From positions 1 to 9,024 of the forward strand of contig JAICLN010000163.1 in NCBI GenBank assembly GCA_025925615.1: a DNA stretch of 9,024 bases. Reading direction: 5' to 3'. Shown here in pieces: positions 6,488-9,024 of this stretch; the stretch's first letter is position 1, and each line of letters starts with the position of its first letter. Source of the stretch: Actinomycetospora sp. GTDB taxonomy: Bacteria; Actinomycetota; Actinomycetes; Mycobacteriales; Pseudonocardiaceae. Below the pieces are notes generated by a model that did not search any database, was not told the origin of the DNA, and saw nothing but the letters and a program-made list of their open reading frames with translations. Made by a program: the position numbers and the translations under genes.

Positions 6488-7405
6488 TCAGGAACCGGCC
6501 CGCGGACCCCCGGGTCGGGCCACGGCGTCGGAGCGCGTGGCGGTCGGTGCGCCGAGAGCGCGGGAGATGCCGCGGGCCGCGGCGCGCACCGCCGGCACGA
6601 GCGTGCGGGGCTCGATCCCGCCGCCCTCGCTCGGCGAGGGCACCACCACCGACAGGGCGGCGACGACGGTGTCGTCCTCCCCGCGCACCGGCGCGGCCAC
6701 CGAGAGGGCCATGAGGTCGATCATCCCGTCGCACACCGCGACCCCGTCGCGGCGCACCGCGGCGAGGACGCGGCGCAGCGCCGCGGGGTCGGTGACGGTC
6801 TTCGGGGTGTAGGCCACCAGCCGCTCGGTGAGCACCGACTCCTGCACGACCGGCGGTGCGTGCGCGAGCAGCACCTGCCCGACCGCGGTGGGGTGCAGCG
6901 GCCACCGGCCGCCGACGCGGGAGAACACCCGCACCGCCTCCGGGTGGGCGAGGCGCTCGACGTAGACGATCTCGTGCCCGTCGCGGACCGCGAGCTGGAC
7001 GTTCTGGCGGACGGCCTCGTAGAGGTCCTCGAGGATCGGCATGGCCCGCTCGCGCAGGCCGACGCTGCGCGGTGCGAGCGACCCGACCTCCCACAGGCGC
7101 AGCCCCACCCGGTACGCGCCGTCGGCCCCGCGCTCGAGCGCACCCCACCCGGTGAGCTCCCCGACCAGGCGGTGCGCGGTGGACACCGGGAGCCCGGCGC
7201 CTCGGGCGATCTCGGTGAGGGTGAGCGCGCGGTGGTCGCCGTCGAAGGCCTCGAGGATGGAGAAGACCCGGCCGGTGACGCTCGGCGCGCGGCGTCCCTC
7301 CGACGAGCTGAGCCCGCTGCCGTCGGGGAGCCCGCGGCGGGCGCGCCCGGGGGGACGCCCGGCGCGCGCGTCGGGACCCGGTTCGGCACCCGTCGTCGGC
7401 GACAT
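6488..7405 (-). CDS. IclR-family transcriptional regulator of the divergent pca/pob operon
   Basis: This 305-residue protein has a winged helix-turn-helix at about 42-105 (VTGRVFSILEAF, LTLTEIARGAGLPVSTAHRLVGEL, then the wing AYRVGLRLWEVG). The IclR effector-binding domain follows at about 115-285 (ILEDLYEAVRQNVQLAV, HPTAVGQVLLA, VCDGMIDLMALSVAAPV). The first 40 residues are a Gly/Arg/Pro-rich extension that most IclR proteins lack. The ATG start is preceded by AAGGAG at eight bases. It is transcribed divergently from pcaH with 75 bp between the start codons. Regulators of this family (PcaU, PobR, PcaR) control protocatechuate and 4-hydroxybenzoate catabolism, so control of the adjacent operon is very likely. 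Whether it acts as activator or repressor, and whether the effector is 4-hydroxybenzoate or protocatechuate, cannot be told from sequence. Confidence 0.9.
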   Translation of the reverse strand: MSPTTGAEPGPDARAGRPPGRARRGLPDGSGLSSSEGRRAPSVTGRVFSILEAFDGDHRALTLTEIARGAGLPVSTAHRLVGELTGWGALERGADGAYRVGLRLWEVGSLAPRSVGLRERAMPILEDLYEAVRQNVQLAVRDGHEIVYVERLAHPEAVRVFSRVGGRWPLHPTAVGQVLLAHAPPVVQESVLTERLVAYTPKTVTDPAALRRVLAAVRRDGVAVCDGMIDLMALSVAAPVRGEDDTVVAALSVVVPSPSEGGGIEPRTLVPAVRAAARGISRALGAPTATRSDAVARPGGPRAGS

Positions 7406-7421
7406 CCCCGGCGCTCCTTCG

Positions 7422-7438
7422 CTTCCGGTGAACGGAAG
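7422..7438. promoter_or_regulatory. Putative IclR operator in the divergent promoter
   Basis: CTTCCG (7422-7427) and CGGAAG (7433-7438) form a perfect dyad with a 5-base spacer, about midway between the regulator and pcaH starts. Size and spacing resemble known IclR-family operators. A second perfect palindrome, GGGGATCCCC, lies at 7456-7465, nearer pcaH. Confidence 0.5.
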
Positions 7439-7480
7439 GAACCCTCTCGCACCCGGGGGATCCCCGCCACTCTGGGCGCC

Positions 7481-8256
7481 GTGAGCCCGTCACCCGCCGA
7501 CCCGCCCGCGCGCGAGGCCACCGAGCAGGACCGCATCGTCTCGGAGATCCGGACCGCCGCCGGCCTGCCCCCGTTGCGCGGTGGCCATCCCGACCGCGCC
7601 TACGGCCCCTACCGCTCGACGGCCCTGCGTGCGCCGTCGCAGCCGCTCGTGGTCACCCCGCCGAGCCTGCCCGAACGGTTCGCCCCGGTGTTCGGCGTGG
7701 CCGACGTCGGGAAGCTGGACCACGACCTCACCCGGCAGCACGTCGGGGACCCGCTCGGGGAACGCATCGTCGTCACCGGCCGGGTCCGCGACGGCGAGGG
7801 CCGGCCGGTGCGCAACCAGCTCGTGGAGGTCTGGCAGGCCAACGCCTCCGGCCGGTACCGGCACGAGGGCGACCAGCACCCGGCGCCGCTCGACCCGAAT
7901 TTCTCGGGCGGCGGGCGCTGCCTGACCGACGACGACGGGCGCTACCGCTTCGTGACGATCAAGCCGGGCGCGTACCCCTGGCGGAACCACACCAACGCCT
8001 GGCGCCCCGCCCACATCCACTTCTCGGTGTTCGGGACGGCCTTCACCCAGCGTGTGGTGACCCAGATGTACTTCCCGGGCGACCCGCTCTTCGGGCTGGA
8101 CCCGATCTTCTCCTCGGTCACCGACGAGAAAGCTCAGCAGCGCCTGATCGCCCGGTACGACCACGACACCACCGTCGAGGAGTGGGCCCTGGGCTACCAG
8201 TGGGACATCGTCCTCGACGGACCCGCCGCCACCCCCGAGGACCCGGACGAGCAGTG

Positions 8257-8257
<1 letters not shown>
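7481..8257 (+). CDS. pcaH: Protocatechuate 3,4-dioxygenase beta subunit
   Basis: This is the iron-bearing subunit that, with PcaG, cleaves protocatechuate between the two hydroxyls to give 3-carboxy-cis,cis-muconate in the beta-ketoadipate pathway. The 258-residue protein has the intradiol dioxygenase fold. LVEVWQANASGRYRHEG contains Tyr126, GAYPW has Tyr165, and RPAHIHF has His178 and His180, the four Fe(III) ligands. Arg175 corresponds to the catalytic Arg of the Pseudomonas enzyme. The spacings 39, 13 and 2 equal those of Pseudomonas putida PcaH (Tyr408, Tyr447, His460, His462). Residues 10-75 contain the usual beta-subunit N-terminal arm. The start is taken as GTG 7481 because the protein becomes family-like immediately after it. 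It lacks a clear Shine-Dalgarno sequence, so a leaderless or weakly initiated mRNA is possible. The stop overlaps the pcaG start by one base. Confidence 0.95.

Positions 8258-9024
<767 letters not shown>

Noticed and set aside
6362..7480. Upstream extension of the pcaH frame
   Set aside because: It is antisense to the IclR gene and low in hydrophobic residues, and homology-like sequence begins only near the GTG at 7481.
5256..7493. A single 745-codon minus-strand frame spanning the lipase and the IclR region
   Set aside because: Only the part below 6332 reads as a protein with signal peptide and lipase motifs. The upstream part is Arg/Gly/Pro-rich and lies out of frame over the clear IclR gene.

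Overview
The window is very GC-rich (roughly 73-75% by eye), and its genes show strong G/C preference at third codon positions, frequent GTG starts and short or overlapping gene junctions. This fits a high-GC actinomycete. The gene content (SigB/SigF-type sigma factor, IclR regulator beside pcaHG-pobA, coiled-coil protein of unknown function) suggests a Pseudonocardia-like member of the Pseudonocardiales. That placement is an inference from style and gene content, not a phylogenetic result.

Layout, left to right. (1) 1-123, minus: the N-terminal part of an unidentified gene that runs off the left edge. It is divergent from (2) an alpha/beta-hydrolase at 183-1136, plus. (3) A stand-alone SigB/SigF/SigG-type sigma factor at 1271-2176, plus. 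(4) A 259-bp leader carrying repeated GTnAC-type half-sites, then an APC-superfamily permease resembling the YveA aspartate:proton symporter at 2436-4085, plus, followed by a hairpin. (5) An unrecognised actinobacterial protein with a helical N-terminal domain and a charged coiled-coil tail at 4201-5163, plus. (6) A secreted lipase on the minus strand at 5256-6332. Its catalytic residues and cysteine spacing match the Candida antarctica lipase B (CalB) fold. (7) An IclR-family regulator at 6488-7405, minus. (8) Divergent from it, a translationally coupled operon: pcaH (7481-8257), pcaG (8257-8898) and the start of pobA (8895 to the right edge).

How the genes work together. PobA hydroxylates 4-hydroxybenzoate to protocatechuate. 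PcaHG cleaves protocatechuate by intradiol ring opening to 3-carboxy-cis,cis-muconate, the entry into the beta-ketoadipate pathway. The divergent IclR protein is the probable aromatic-responsive regulator, and a 17-bp dyad sits between the two promoters. The remaining genes have no evident shared pathway.

The least explained structure is a short repeat. A 21-bp sequence (TATCGGCGTG...CCCTGATT) occurs as a perfect inverted pair on both sides of the lipase gene, at 5207-5227 and 6392-6412, with a third partial copy at 6441-6453. The conserved core is bordered by complementary arms whose sequences differ between loci while remaining able to pair. This suggests a stem-loop element with a variable stem and a conserved loop, either a structured RNA or terminator or a small REP-like dispersed repeat. 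I cannot assign it to a known family.
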